This document shows, piece by piece, positions 18,109-26,058 of a stretch of DNA of 64,000 bases. Source of the stretch: Microbacterium sp. LWO14-1.2 (GTDB taxonomy: Bacteria > Actinomycetota > Actinomycetes > Actinomycetales > Microbacteriaceae). The translations under genes and the position numbers were made by a program. Position 1 is the stretch's first letter. Each line of letters begins with the position of its first letter. Under the pieces are notes generated by a model. The model was not told the origin of the DNA. It worked only from the letters and a program-made list of their open reading frames with translations, and did not search any database. Location of the stretch: contig NZ_CP151633.1 in NCBI RefSeq assembly GCF_038397715.1, positions 682,001 to 746,000 on the forward strand, read 5' to 3'.

Positions 18109-19455
18109 GTGACCGACACTCTCAGCTCCGCGCAGGCACGCCGCATGGCGCTCGCGGCCCAGGGCTTCTCCCGCGCCCGGCCGACGACGGCTCCGACGAC
18201 GCGGCACATCCATCGGGTCATGGACCGTCTCGGCGTTCTGCAAATCGACTCGGTCAACGTGTTCGCGAGGTCGCACTACCTGCCGCTCTTCTCGCGTCTC
18301 GGGAGCTACGATCCCGCACTCCTCGACCGGGTCTTCCTCTCGCGCACGACGCACTACGTCGAGTACCTCGCCCACGAGGCCACGTTCATCCCCGTCGAGG
18401 ACTGGCCGCTGTGGCGCTTCCGCATGGAGAGGTTCCGACGCCGCGGTGCGGACCCGGACTCGTGGGCGAGCCAGAACGCCCAGACCCTCTCCTGGGTCCT
18501 CGACGAGCTGCGTGCGCAGGGACCGTTGCGGCCGGCCGACCTGCGCGCCGATGCGCCCCGCGAACGCGGCACGTGGTGGGACTGGGACGACGTGAAGCTG
18601 GCGCTGGAGCATCTCTGGCGCACCGGAGACGTCGCGATCAGCGGAAGGAAGGGCTTCGAGCGCAGCTACGCGCTGGCCGAGCACGTCATCCCCGACCACG
18701 TCCGTTCGCGCGAGGTCTCGTACGACGACTCCATCCGGGAGCTGATCCGGCGTGCGGCTCGCTCGTCGGGCGTCGCCACGATGGCCGATCTCGCCGACTA
18801 CTACCGGATCCGCGACCGCGCGACGATCTCGCGCGCCGTGGCCGACCTCGTCGACGAGGGCGAACTCGCGCCCGTCCGAGTGCGCGGATGGGAGCGCAAC
18901 GGCCGTCCTCTCGCCGCATGGCGGCACCGCGATGCCGTGCTGCCGCGCCGGATCGACGCGGCAGCGCTGCTCACGCCGTTCGACCCGGTGGTGTGGTTCC
19001 GCGACCGCGCGCTCCGCGCCTTCGACCTCGACTACCGCATCGAGATCTACGTCCCCGCGGCGAAGCGCCGCTACGGCTACTACTCGCTCCCCGTACTGGT
19101 CGGCGACCGGGTGGTGGCCCGCGTCGACCTGAAGGCCGAGCGGGCGACGTCCACTCTGCAGGTGCAGTCGGCGTGGTGGGAGCCGCAGGCGGATGCCGGT
19201 GCAGACGCCGAGCGCATCGCGAGCGAACTCGCGCTCGCTGCGACGTGGCAGGGCCTCGAGCACGTGTCGGTCTCGGGCTGGGGAACCGCCGCCGACGGCC
19301 TGCACCGCGCCCTCAGCGCCCTGCCTGCCGCGTCGGTGCGCCGACACGTGCATGCGAGGGAGACCGGCGAGCCCGGCGAACCCGAGGAGCCCGGCGAGCT
19401 CGGCGGACACGAGGAGAGCGGGAAACCCGAGGAGCTCGAGGAGGCGACGCGGTGA
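18109..19455 (+). CDS. YcaQ/AlkX-type winged-helix DNA glycosylase
   Basis: The 448-residue protein belongs to the HTH_42 superfamily of YcaQ and AlkZ, glycosylases that unhook DNA interstrand crosslinks. The catalytic Q-hydrophobic-D motif is present as Gln45-Ile46-Asp47 in LGVLQIDSVNV. Other blocks are RSHYLPLFSRLGSYD, YVEYLAHEATFIP, WHWRxxR-like WPLWRFRMERFRRRG, and ALLTPFDPVVWFRDR near the C-terminus. TACGCT lies exactly 6 nt upstream of the GTG, giving a leaderless mRNA; an upstream in-frame extension crosses the tandem repeat and is rejected. The C-terminus is a Glu/Gly/Pro-rich tail with EPGE repeats. The next gene overlaps by 4 bases. Confidence 0.92.
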   Translation: MTDTLSSAQARRMALAAQGFSRARPTTAPTTRHIHRVMDRLGVLQIDSVNVFARSHYLPLFSRLGSYDPALLDRVFLSRTTHYVEYLAHEATFIPVEDWPLWRFRMERFRRRGADPDSWASQNAQTLSWVLDELRAQGPLRPADLRADAPRERGTWWDWDDVKLALEHLWRTGDVAISGRKGFERSYALAEHVIPDHVRSREVSYDDSIRELIRRAARSSGVATMADLADYYRIRDRATISRAVADLVDEGELAPVRVRGWERNGRPLAAWRHRDAVLPRRIDAAALLTPFDPVVWFRDRALRAFDLDYRIEIYVPAAKRRYGYYSLPVLVGDRVVARVDLKAERATSTLQVQSAWWEPQADAGADAERIASELALAATWQGLEHVSVSGWGTAADGLHRALSALPAASVRRHVHARETGEPGEPEEPGELGGHEESGKPEELEEATR

Positions 19456-19931
19456 CGCGACGCACGCGGTGGCTCCTCGGCGGCGGGGCGATGATCGTCG
19501 TGGTCCTCGCGATCGCCGCGATCGTGTGGTCGACATCGGGTCGCACGCCGGAGGCGTCATCGAGTCCGCCCCCGTCGCCGACCGCCACTGTCGATCTGCT
19601 CGCCGCGGCTCAAGCAGAGCTCGAGGAGCATCTCGAGCAGTGCACGGCGGCGGGCGCGCCGAACGGCGTGGTCCCCGACGCGTGCGGGATCCGCATCCCG
19701 TGGGGAACCGAGTTCGCGGTGGTGGCGGACGCTCGGTTCCGCATCGAGCGGATGCCCCAGGTCGCCCTCAGCGACGACGGCTTCGTGGCGGAGGGTGGCG
19801 AGCTCGTCGCCACGGTGACGGGAACGGGTCAGGACGGTGCTCCACGCACCGAGACCTACCGCACGGACGACTGGTCGCTGCGCGGCGACATCGCGCGCAC
19901 GACGACGGGCATCGACCTCACTGCGTGGTGA
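19452..19931 (+). CDS. Membrane-anchored protein, unknown function
   Basis: The 159-residue protein begins with a basic N-terminus and a membrane helix (about 8-27, LGGGAMIVVVLAIAAIVW), then a Ser/Pro linker and an extracytoplasmic domain with two cysteines (LEQCTAAG and DACGIRIPWG), likely disulfide-bonded. The domain includes PWGTEFAVVADARF. It overlaps the YcaQ-type gene by 4 bases (GTGA), so they are co-translated. I do not recognise the family. Confidence 0.75.
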   Translation: MTRRTRWLLGGGAMIVVVLAIAAIVWSTSGRTPEASSSPPPSPTATVDLLAAAQAELEEHLEQCTAAGAPNGVVPDACGIRIPWGTEFAVVADARFRIERMPQVALSDDGFVAEGGELVATVTGTGQDGAPRTETYRTDDWSLRGDIARTTTGIDLTAW

Positions 19932-19973
19932 CGTCGTTGCCCGTAGTGGCGTCGTCGTTCGCTGCGCGGAGCG

Positions 19974-20540
19974 TCAGAACTGCACGCGAGGCGGCTCGGA
20001 GATCGCGCCGCTGTCGGCCACCTCGAAGAACTCGCGCTCGGTGAAGCCGAGCCCCTTGGCAAAGAGGTTGTTGGGGAAGACCTTGATCTTCGTGTTCAGC
20101 TCGCGCACACCGCCGTTGTAGAAGCGGCGGGCGGCCTGGATCTTGTCCTCGGTGTCGACGAGCGCCTGCTGCACCTGCAGGAAGTTCTGGCTCGCCTGCA
20201 GCTGCGGGTACGCCTCGGCCACCGCGAACAGGCTGCGCAGCGCCTGCTGCAGGTGCCCCTCGGCGATGCCCGCCTCGCCCGGCCCGCTTGCCGACAGCGT
20301 CTCGGCGCGAGCACGCGTGACGTTCTCGAACACGGCCTTCTCATGGGAGGCGTAGCCCTTGACCGTCTCGATGAGGTTCGGGATCAGGTCGGCTCGTCGC
20401 TTGAGCTGCACGGTGATGCCGCTCCAGGCCTCGTCGACGCGGACGTTGAGCTGCACCAGCGAGTTGTACGTCGCCCACAGGTAGATGCCGACGAGCAGGA
20501 TCACTCCGACGACGATCAGTACCGGCACGAGCCATTCCAT
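19974..20540 (-). CDS. lemA: LemA family protein
   Basis: The 188-residue protein has one N-terminal membrane helix (about 4-26) and a helical-bundle LemA domain with the block NSLVQLNVRVDEAWSGITVQ and RRADLIPNLIETVKGYASHE, which is diagnostic, followed by QASQNFLQVQQALVDTEDKI and ARRFYNGGVRELNTKI. LemA proteins are surface proteins of unclear role. A TAGGAT hexamer on the minus strand (20571-20576) predicts a leader of about 25 nt containing GGAAGGGTGGG. It stands alone and is not followed by the usual partner protease or TPM gene. Confidence 0.95.
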   Translation of the reverse strand: MEWLVPVLIVVGVILLVGIYLWATYNSLVQLNVRVDEAWSGITVQLKRRADLIPNLIETVKGYASHEKAVFENVTRARAETLSASGPGEAGIAEGHLQQALRSLFAVAEAYPQLQASQNFLQVQQALVDTEDKIQAARRFYNGGVRELNTKIKVFPNNLFAKGLGFTEREFFEVADSGAISEPPRVQF

Positions 20541-20624
20541 CAGAGGCCCACCCTTCCTCGTGTTTGTCTCATCCTATCGGCGCAGTCTGCGCGTCGACTG
20601 GGTGCATGACCACGACACGGCGGG

Positions 20625-21938
20625 TCAGGCGCCGAGCACGCGGTCGAGGTACCGGTTGGTGAAGCGGCGCTCGGGGTCGAGGCGGTCGCGGAGCGCCACG
20701 AAGTCGTCGAACCGCGGGTAGCGTTCGCGCAACTGCTCCGCGGTCAGCGTGTGCAGCTTGCCCCAGTGCGGCCTGCCGCCGTGGTCGAGCATGATCCGCT
20801 CGACGGCCTCGAAGTACTCGGTGGGGTCGGCCCGCCAGTAGCGGTGCACGGCGATGTATCCGCTCGCACGTCCGTGTGCTGTCGACAGCCACCGGTCGTC
20901 GGCGGCGGCGAACCGCACCTCGATGGGGAACTCGATGCGCCAGCCTCGCTGCGCGATCAGCGCACGCACGGCGTGGAACGCGGGCACGACGTTCTCGGCC
21001 GGCAGCGCGTACTCCATCTCGCGGAAGCGCACGGTGCGGCTCTGCGTCAGCACACGGTGCGACAGGTCCGTGTACTCGCGGTCGCCCGTGACCTTCACAG
21101 CGAGGCGGCTGAACGGCGGCGTGATCGCCGGGACGGCCTGCCCCGCAGCGCACGCGACCCGGTAGACGCCGTTGGACAGGAGCGTCTCGTCGACCCACTT
21201 CCCCACGCGCGGCAGCGGCTGACGCCGCGCCGATTCCGGCAGCCGGGTCTGCTGCTTGGTCAGGGCGACCTCGGTGTGCGGGAACCAGTAGAACTCGAAG
21301 TGATCGGATGCCGCGACGCGCTCATCGAGGGTGTCGAGCACGTCGGCGAGCGGCGCCGGCCTGTCGACGGCCTGCAGAACGAAAGCCGGGACGCACTGGA
21401 GCGTGACCTCGACGATGATGCCGAGCGCCCCGAGACCGAGCGCGACGGCGGGGAGCAACTCCGGCTGGTGCTCCTCGTCGATCCGCAGGAACTCTCCTTC
21501 CGCGGTGACGAGGGTGATGCCGACCACCTGGGTCGCGAGCCCGCCGAACGCCGCGCCCGTGCCGTGCGTGCCGGTCGAGATCGCCCCGGCGATCGATTGA
21601 CGGTCGATGTCACCGAGATTCTGCATCGCGAGGCCGTGCGCCGCGAGCAGCCGAGGGACACGGTGCAGGCGCGTGCCGGCGAGCAGCGTGACACGCCCCG
21701 TTGCGGCATCCGCCGAGACCAGACCCTGCAGGTCGTCGAGTTCCAGGAGCACACCGGGCGCGATCGCGATGCCCGTGAAGCTGTGACCCGCGCCGACCGC
21801 TTTGATGCTCAGCCGTTGCGCGACGGCGGCCTTGACCGCGCGCTGCACGCCCTCCGGACTGCGCGGACGTTCGACGCGCAGCGGAGCGACCTGCGCCGAG
21901 CGCCCCCAGTTCTGCCAGGTGCCGCCGATGCGGGTCAC
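20625..21938 (-). CDS. FAD-linked sugar-lactone oxidase (D-arabinono-1,4-lactone oxidase family)
   Basis: The 437-residue protein has the VAO-type FAD domain: RSPEGVQRAVKAAV, VGAGHSFTGIA with the histidine used for 8-alpha covalent flavin in this family, GDIDRQSIAGAISTGTHGTG, and a C-terminal ALO domain with HWGKLHTL near the end. It should oxidise an aldonolactone (L-gulono- or D-arabinono-type) with O2 or a quinone. The GTG start overlaps the stop of the upstream PLP gene, so the two form a coupled pair. In-frame sequence before the start belongs to that upstream gene and is rejected. Confidence 0.92.
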   Translation of the reverse strand: MTRIGGTWQNWGRSAQVAPLRVERPRSPEGVQRAVKAAVAQRLSIKAVGAGHSFTGIAIAPGVLLELDDLQGLVSADAATGRVTLLAGTRLHRVPRLLAAHGLAMQNLGDIDRQSIAGAISTGTHGTGAAFGGLATQVVGITLVTAEGEFLRIDEEHQPELLPAVALGLGALGIIVEVTLQCVPAFVLQAVDRPAPLADVLDTLDERVAASDHFEFYWFPHTEVALTKQQTRLPESARRQPLPRVGKWVDETLLSNGVYRVACAAGQAVPAITPPFSRLAVKVTGDREYTDLSHRVLTQSRTVRFREMEYALPAENVVPAFHAVRALIAQRGWRIEFPIEVRFAAADDRWLSTAHGRASGYIAVHRYWRADPTEYFEAVERIMLDHGGRPHWGKLHTLTAEQLRERYPRFDDFVALRDRLDPERRFTNRYLDRVLGA

Positions 21939-23182
21939 AGGAACGCCTTCCCCTCGCCGCGGTAGGTGGGCAGTTCGTCCACGACCTCGTCCCCCGACAC
22001 CAGGTGGTAGCTGTCGATGCGTTCGGCCGGTTCGCCGCTCTTCGCGTGACGGAACCACACGCGGTCGCCGACGCCGAGCTGCGCGGCCTTGGGCCCCTGC
22101 AGCGGCGTCTGCACCTCTCCCGCTGCCTCGCGCGAGAGGGTGCGCAGTCCGTCGGGCCAGACCGGACGGGGCTGTCGCGAAGCGACGGCCGGGCCCGAGG
22201 CGATCCACCCGCCGCCGAGCACGGTCGCGATGTCGGCGGCGGGGCGGCGAACGACATCGAACGCGAAGGCCGCCGCGGGAGCGGGACGGAAGGACCGATA
22301 GCCGTCGAAGAGATGACCGCCGAGCAGTCCGCTCCCCGCACTCGCCTCGGTGAGTGACTCGTCGCTGCCCGTGAACTCCAGCGATCCGGTGCCGCCGCCG
22401 TTGAGGAACTCGAGGGGCGCGATGCCGGTGAGAGCGCCGACGATCTGCGCCCGGCGGTCGCGCAGCTCGGCCCGCGAGCGCGCCTGCACGAGGCGGATGA
22501 CGGGGGCGTCGGCTCCGGCGCTGTCACCCTGTCCTGCGATCTGCGCCTCGTACATCTGCAGGCCGACGAGGCGGAAGCCGGGGCGGCGCACGATCGCACG
22601 CGCGAAGGCCGCGACCTCGCCTGCGGTGAAGAGTGCGGAGCGACGGACGCCGATGTGCCCGAGCGTCGCGGACCGGAGCGAGGCGTCGGCGTCGATCGCG
22701 ACACGGATCTCCGGCCGGCGCTCCGGCGGGGCGACGCTGTCGATGAGATCGAGGTGCGCAGGGTCGTCGACCATGAGCGTGATGCGCTGCACTGCCTGCT
22801 CCGATGCGAAGAGCTCAGCGAGAGCGGAGCGATCGACCGTCGGGTAACCGATCACGATGTCGTCGTGCGTCTCGGCGAGCCAGAGCGCCTCCGGCAGGGT
22901 GAAGGCGAGGATGCCGCGATAGCCGGGCAGCTGCAGCACGGCGTCGAGCACGGCGCGCACACGCACGGACTTCGACGCCACGCGGATGGGGAGCCCTCCG
23001 GCCCGCACCAGCATGTCGAGCGCGTTGTGGCGGAGTGCCTCGCGATCGATCACGGCGACGGGCGCGGGGAGGTGACCCGTGGCCGCGGAGAGGCGCGGCC
23101 AGTACCGCGCGGGGTCGTGCCATTCGGGGGCGACCGGGGACTGCTCCGATGCGGGGCTCAGGTCGGCGGTGAGGTCGAGCAC
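21935..23182 (-). CDS. PLP-dependent alanine-racemase-fold protein (amino acid deaminase/aldolase type)
   Basis: The 415-residue protein has an alanine-racemase N-terminal barrel: the PLP lysine lies in RVASKSVRVRAV and the fold block LQLPGYRGILAFTLPEA follows; the C-terminal part resembles the D-threonine aldolase/D-serine dehydratase domain with FRPAPAAAFAFDVVRRP. It may act on D-amino acids or D-threonine-like substrates. TATGGT sits 6 nt before the GTG at 23182, which supports this start over the in-frame GTG at 23218. It is translationally coupled to the lactone oxidase, a pairing I have the impression recurs in actinobacteria, though no joint pathway is known to me. Confidence 0.85.
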   Translation of the reverse strand: MLDLTADLSPASEQSPVAPEWHDPARYWPRLSAATGHLPAPVAVIDREALRHNALDMLVRAGGLPIRVASKSVRVRAVLDAVLQLPGYRGILAFTLPEALWLAETHDDIVIGYPTVDRSALAELFASEQAVQRITLMVDDPAHLDLIDSVAPPERRPEIRVAIDADASLRSATLGHIGVRRSALFTAGEVAAFARAIVRRPGFRLVGLQMYEAQIAGQGDSAGADAPVIRLVQARSRAELRDRRAQIVGALTGIAPLEFLNGGGTGSLEFTGSDESLTEASAGSGLLGGHLFDGYRSFRPAPAAAFAFDVVRRPAADIATVLGGGWIASGPAVASRQPRPVWPDGLRTLSREAAGEVQTPLQGPKAAQLGVGDRVWFRHAKSGEPAERIDSYHLVSGDEVVDELPTYRGEGKAFL

Positions 23183-23253
23183 TCCCCCACCATACGACCT
23201 GGACGGACTCGGATTCACCCTTTGCGGGACCGGGTCGCAGACGATTCCGGCAC

Positions 23254-23259
23254 TAGGCT
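23254..23259 (+). promoter_or_regulatory. -10 hexamer of the tRNA gene
   Basis: TAGGCT ends 9 nt before the first tRNA base; with the 6-nt spacing seen elsewhere, the primary transcript would carry a leader of only about 3 nt. Confidence 0.55.
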
Positions 23260-23268
23260 GGCGGTCGT

Positions 23269-23344
23269 GCCCCCGTAGCCCAATGGCAGAGGCAGGCGAC
23301 TTAAAATCGCTTCAGTCTGGGTTCGAGTCCCAGCGGGGGCACCA
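23269..23344 (+). tRNA. tRNA with UAA anticodon and short variable loop (nominal tRNA-Leu)
   Basis: A full cloverleaf is visible: acceptor GCCCCCG (23269-23275) with CGGGGGC (23334-23340), discriminator A, encoded CCA (23342-23344), anticodon stem GGCGA/TCGCT around the loop CTTAAAA, T arm CTGGG-TTCGAGT-CCCAG. The anticodon reads TAA, which decodes UUA leucine codons. The variable loop is only 5 nt (TCAGT), whereas bacterial tRNA-Leu is class II with a long variable arm. The D arm is short (GCC/GGC). It may be a functional oddity, a non-leucine tRNA or a tRNA-like RNA. Confidence 0.93.
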
Positions 23345-23355
23345 CCGCGCACCGA

Positions 23356-24162
23356 TCAGCGCCCGAACAGGTCGCCGATGCCGGGGATGCCGAGATCGCC
23401 GAGCTTCTGACCCCATTCGCCAGCGGTGTCGCCGAGACCCGACACGGTGTCGCCGAGACCAGACACGGTGTCACCCGCGGATCCCAGGACGCCCTCCGCC
23501 GCGCCGGCCAGTTCCTCGGTGCCGAGCCCGCCCGCGATCGCCTCGAGATCGATGCCCTGCGCCAGGGCGTCGAAGTCCACCCCGAGACCGGCCGCCTGCT
23601 CGAGCAGCGGGGCGGCGACCGCGCTGCCGATCGCTCCGACGGCCACGACGCCCAGGGCTCCGACCGCGGCGCCGCCCACCACTCCGGCGGCGCCGAAGCC
23701 GCCGACGCGCGACAGCAGTCCGCGCATCCGCCCGGGGCGCGCTGCCTCGGTGCGCCCTGCCGCGCGGGCCAGGTCGTCGGGTGATGCGGATGCCGGACGC
23801 TCGCCGGGTGCGAGCTCGGCCGTCATCCGCTGCTGGACCTGGGCGCGCTGCTCCGGCGTCAGCCGCGCGAATGCCTCGCGGTGGATCTGCTCGACGCGAT
23901 GCGGATCGGCGGTCTGCAGGAGGTAGTCGTAGCGTGCGATGGCCGCGCGATCAGCATCCGTTCCGCCCCTGGTGCCGATGGAAGGCGGCGCGTACCCCGC
24001 GTGCGGGGCGGGAGGCGTGTACGGGTCGCGAGGCGAGGGCGGCGCGTAGGGCTGTGACGTGCGGGACTGGTGCGGCGCGCGCGAGATGGACGCGCGGTTG
24101 CCGGTGCCGTCGAGGTCGAGCGCTTTCGCGGCCATTCCGAGCAGGCGGTTCAGCTTTCCCAT
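23356..24162 (-). CDS. Hypothetical protein with Gly/Ala hydrophobic core and short repeats
   Basis: The 268-residue protein starts MGKLNRLLGMAAKAL, has a Pro-rich region (about 30-70), a helical segment RYDYLLQTADPHRVEQIHRE leading to ARLTPEQRAQVQQRMTAEL, then a long Gly/Ala/Val stretch (about 165-205) that could span or associate with a membrane, and near the C-terminus a repeated VSGLGDT (three imperfect copies; 21-bp DNA repeats near 23425-23475). A GGAACCGCC ribosome site precedes the ATG. I do not recognise the family; automated annotation as a cation ATPase would be unsupported. It converges on the tRNA gene. Confidence 0.75.
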   Translation of the reverse strand: MGKLNRLLGMAAKALDLDGTGNRASISRAPHQSRTSQPYAPPSPRDPYTPPAPHAGYAPPSIGTRGGTDADRAAIARYDYLLQTADPHRVEQIHREAFARLTPEQRAQVQQRMTAELAPGERPASASPDDLARAAGRTEAARPGRMRGLLSRVGGFGAAGVVGGAAVGALGVVAVGAIGSAVAAPLLEQAAGLGVDFDALAQGIDLEAIAGGLGTEELAGAAEGVLGSAGDTVSGLGDTVSGLGDTAGEWGQKLGDLGIPGIGDLFGR

Positions 24163-24393
24163 GGTGGCGGTTCCTTCGTGTGACGAGCGGACCGCCCGGA
24201 ACCGGTGACGAGGATCCATGGCCGTCCGCGCTGATACGGACGCCCGGTCTCCTCCACCCTCGCGGGCCGATGGGCCGGGACACGATCTCATGTCCGTAAT
24301 GACGACGCCACCGCAGATGGGAGTACTCCCCTTGCAGGCCCCACGCTAACGAGTGCGCCTATGAGCCGGGTGCGAGTGGGAGTGCGCCGGAGA
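24163..24393. other. Intergenic stretch without recognised gene
   Basis: Between the hypothetical gene and the ndh terminator there are 230 bases holding the promoter of the former. I see no clear hexamer pair, ORF or RNA structure. Confidence 0.5.
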
Positions 24394-24435
24394 CGACGAA
24401 CGCCCCGACTCCGTGAGGAATCGGGGCGTTCGTCG
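24394..24435 (-). terminator. 15-bp hairpin after ndh
   Basis: A perfect 15-bp stem (24394-24408 with 24421-24435) with a 12-base loop, directly after the ndh stop. Confidence 0.85.
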
Positions 24436-24441
24436 AGCGGA

Positions 24442-26037
24442 TTACTTGGCGGCGGCCGTCTCGGCCGGCTTCTCCGCAGGAGCCTTCTTGGCGGCCGGCT
24501 TCTTCGCCGCGGGCTTCTTGGCCGGAGCCTTCGCCGCCGACGTCTCGGAAGCGGGCGTCTCGGCGGGAGCGTCGTCGGTCACCGGCTCGTCGGCATCCGG
24601 CGTCTTCTCGGCGGCGGCGATGGTCGTCGCCGGCTCCGAGGAGTGGGACCCGGGCAGTGCCGGAGCGGCCGGAGCGGCGGGCGCCGGAGCGTCGGCGGCC
24701 GGACGCGGGCGAGCGGCGAACTCCTCGAACACGTAACGCGGGTTCTGCACCGTCTGCAGGTTGACGAGGTCGCGGCCGAGCCACAGGTTGTTCCACCAGC
24801 CCCACAGCACGCGCCACTTGCGCTCCCACGTCGGCATCGCGAGACCGTGGTACCCGCGGTGCGCGAGCCAGGCGATGAAGCCCTTGAGCGCGATCTTGCC
24901 GGACTGGAAGACACCGTTGTAGAGGCCGAGGCCCGCGACGGCGCCGAGGTTCTTGTGGAAGTACTCCTTGGGAGCCTCACCGCGGAGCACCGCGACGAGG
25001 TTCTTCGCGAGCAGCTTCGCCTGACGCACGGCGTGCTGCGCGTTCGGCACGCAGAAGCCGCCGACACCGCCGCCCGAGAGGTCGGGGACGGCCGAGACGT
25101 CACCGGCGGCCCAGGCGCCCTCGACGAAGGCCTCGGGCGTGCCGACGCGCAGGTCGGCGCGGGTCTGGATGCGACCGCGCTCCTCGACCGGCAGGTCGCC
25201 GCCGCGCACGACGGTCGGGTTCGCCATGACGCCGGCGGTCCAGACGATCAGGTCGGTTGGGATGACCTCGCCGGTCGACAGTTCGACGTTGCCGTCGACC
25301 GCGCTCGTGAGCTGCGTGTCGAGGTGCACGTTGGCGCCGCGCTTGGCGAGGTCCTTCAGCACCCACTCGCTCGTCTTGAGCGAGACCTCGGGCATGATGC
25401 GGCCCATCGCCTCGATCAGGTGGAAGTGCGTGTCGTCGAACGTCAGCTGCGGGTACTTGCCCACCAGCGACGAGGCGAGCGAGCGGAGCTCGGCGAACAC
25501 CTCGATGCCCGCGAAGCCGCCACCCACGACGACGACGGTCAGCAGACGGTCGCGCTCGGGGCCGGCCGGCAGCGAGGCCGCCTTGTCGAAGTTCGACATC
25601 AGGCGGTCGCGGATCGCGACGGCCTCTTCGATGGTCTTGAGGCCGATCGCGTTGTCGGCGATGCCCGGGATCGGGAACGTGCGCGAGACGGCGCCGGCCG
25701 TGACGACGATCTGGTCGTAGGCGAACTCGTACGGCTCGCCCAGCGGCGGCGTGATGGTCGCCGTCTTCTCGGCGTGGTTGATGTTCGTCACCTTGGCGGT
25801 GAGCACGTGCGTGCGCTTGAGGTGACGACGGTGGGCGACCACCGAATGGCGGGCTTCGATCGAGCCGGCGGCCACCTCGGGGAGGAACGGCTGGTACGTC
25901 ATGTACGGCAGCGGGTCGACCATGGTGACGTCTGCTTCACCCTTGCGAAGGTGCTTCTCGAGCTTCCACGCGGTGTAGAAGCCTGCGTAGCCTCCACCGA
26001 CGATCAGAATCTTGGGCACAGTGCTGTTCTGAGGCAC
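24442..26037 (-). CDS. ndh: Type II NADH dehydrogenase with Lys/Ala-rich tail
   Basis: NDH-2 moves electrons from NADH to menaquinone without proton pumping. The 531-residue protein has the FAD dinucleotide fold KILIVGGGYAGFYTAW (9-24), the NAD fold VVVVGGGFAGIEVF (about 170), and the second FAD block AAGDVSAVPDLSGGG with AQHAVRQAKLLAKNL. The C-terminal part (about 415-440) holds the amphipathic membrane-binding helices. Unlike usual NDH-2 (about 450 residues), it carries an extra 80-residue tail, first Ala/Pro/Glu, then repeated AKKPAAKKP-type segments resembling histone H1-like tails. Ribosome site GAGGAG precedes the ATG. Followed by its own terminator. Confidence 0.95.
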   Translation of the reverse strand: MPQNSTVPKILIVGGGYAGFYTAWKLEKHLRKGEADVTMVDPLPYMTYQPFLPEVAAGSIEARHSVVAHRRHLKRTHVLTAKVTNINHAEKTATITPPLGEPYEFAYDQIVVTAGAVSRTFPIPGIADNAIGLKTIEEAVAIRDRLMSNFDKAASLPAGPERDRLLTVVVVGGGFAGIEVFAELRSLASSLVGKYPQLTFDDTHFHLIEAMGRIMPEVSLKTSEWVLKDLAKRGANVHLDTQLTSAVDGNVELSTGEVIPTDLIVWTAGVMANPTVVRGGDLPVEERGRIQTRADLRVGTPEAFVEGAWAAGDVSAVPDLSGGGVGGFCVPNAQHAVRQAKLLAKNLVAVLRGEAPKEYFHKNLGAVAGLGLYNGVFQSGKIALKGFIAWLAHRGYHGLAMPTWERKWRVLWGWWNNLWLGRDLVNLQTVQNPRYVFEEFAARPRPAADAPAPAAPAAPALPGSHSSEPATTIAAAEKTPDADEPVTDDAPAETPASETSAAKAPAKKPAAKKPAAKKAPAEKPAETAAAK

Positions 26038-26058
26038 GGGGGAAAAACTCCTCGGGAG

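Noticed and set aside
16708..19560. A long open frame extending ilvA to 1360 residues on the minus strand
   Set aside because: It runs antisense through the AI-2E and YcaQ-type genes, has Arg/Pro/Ala-rich composition of a shadow frame, and the ATGA overlap at 16704-16707 fixes the ilvA start.
23356..24162. Hypothetical protein as a cation-transporting ATPase
   Set aside because: No P-type ATPase or ABC motifs; only a Gly/Ala hydrophobic stretch and short repeats.
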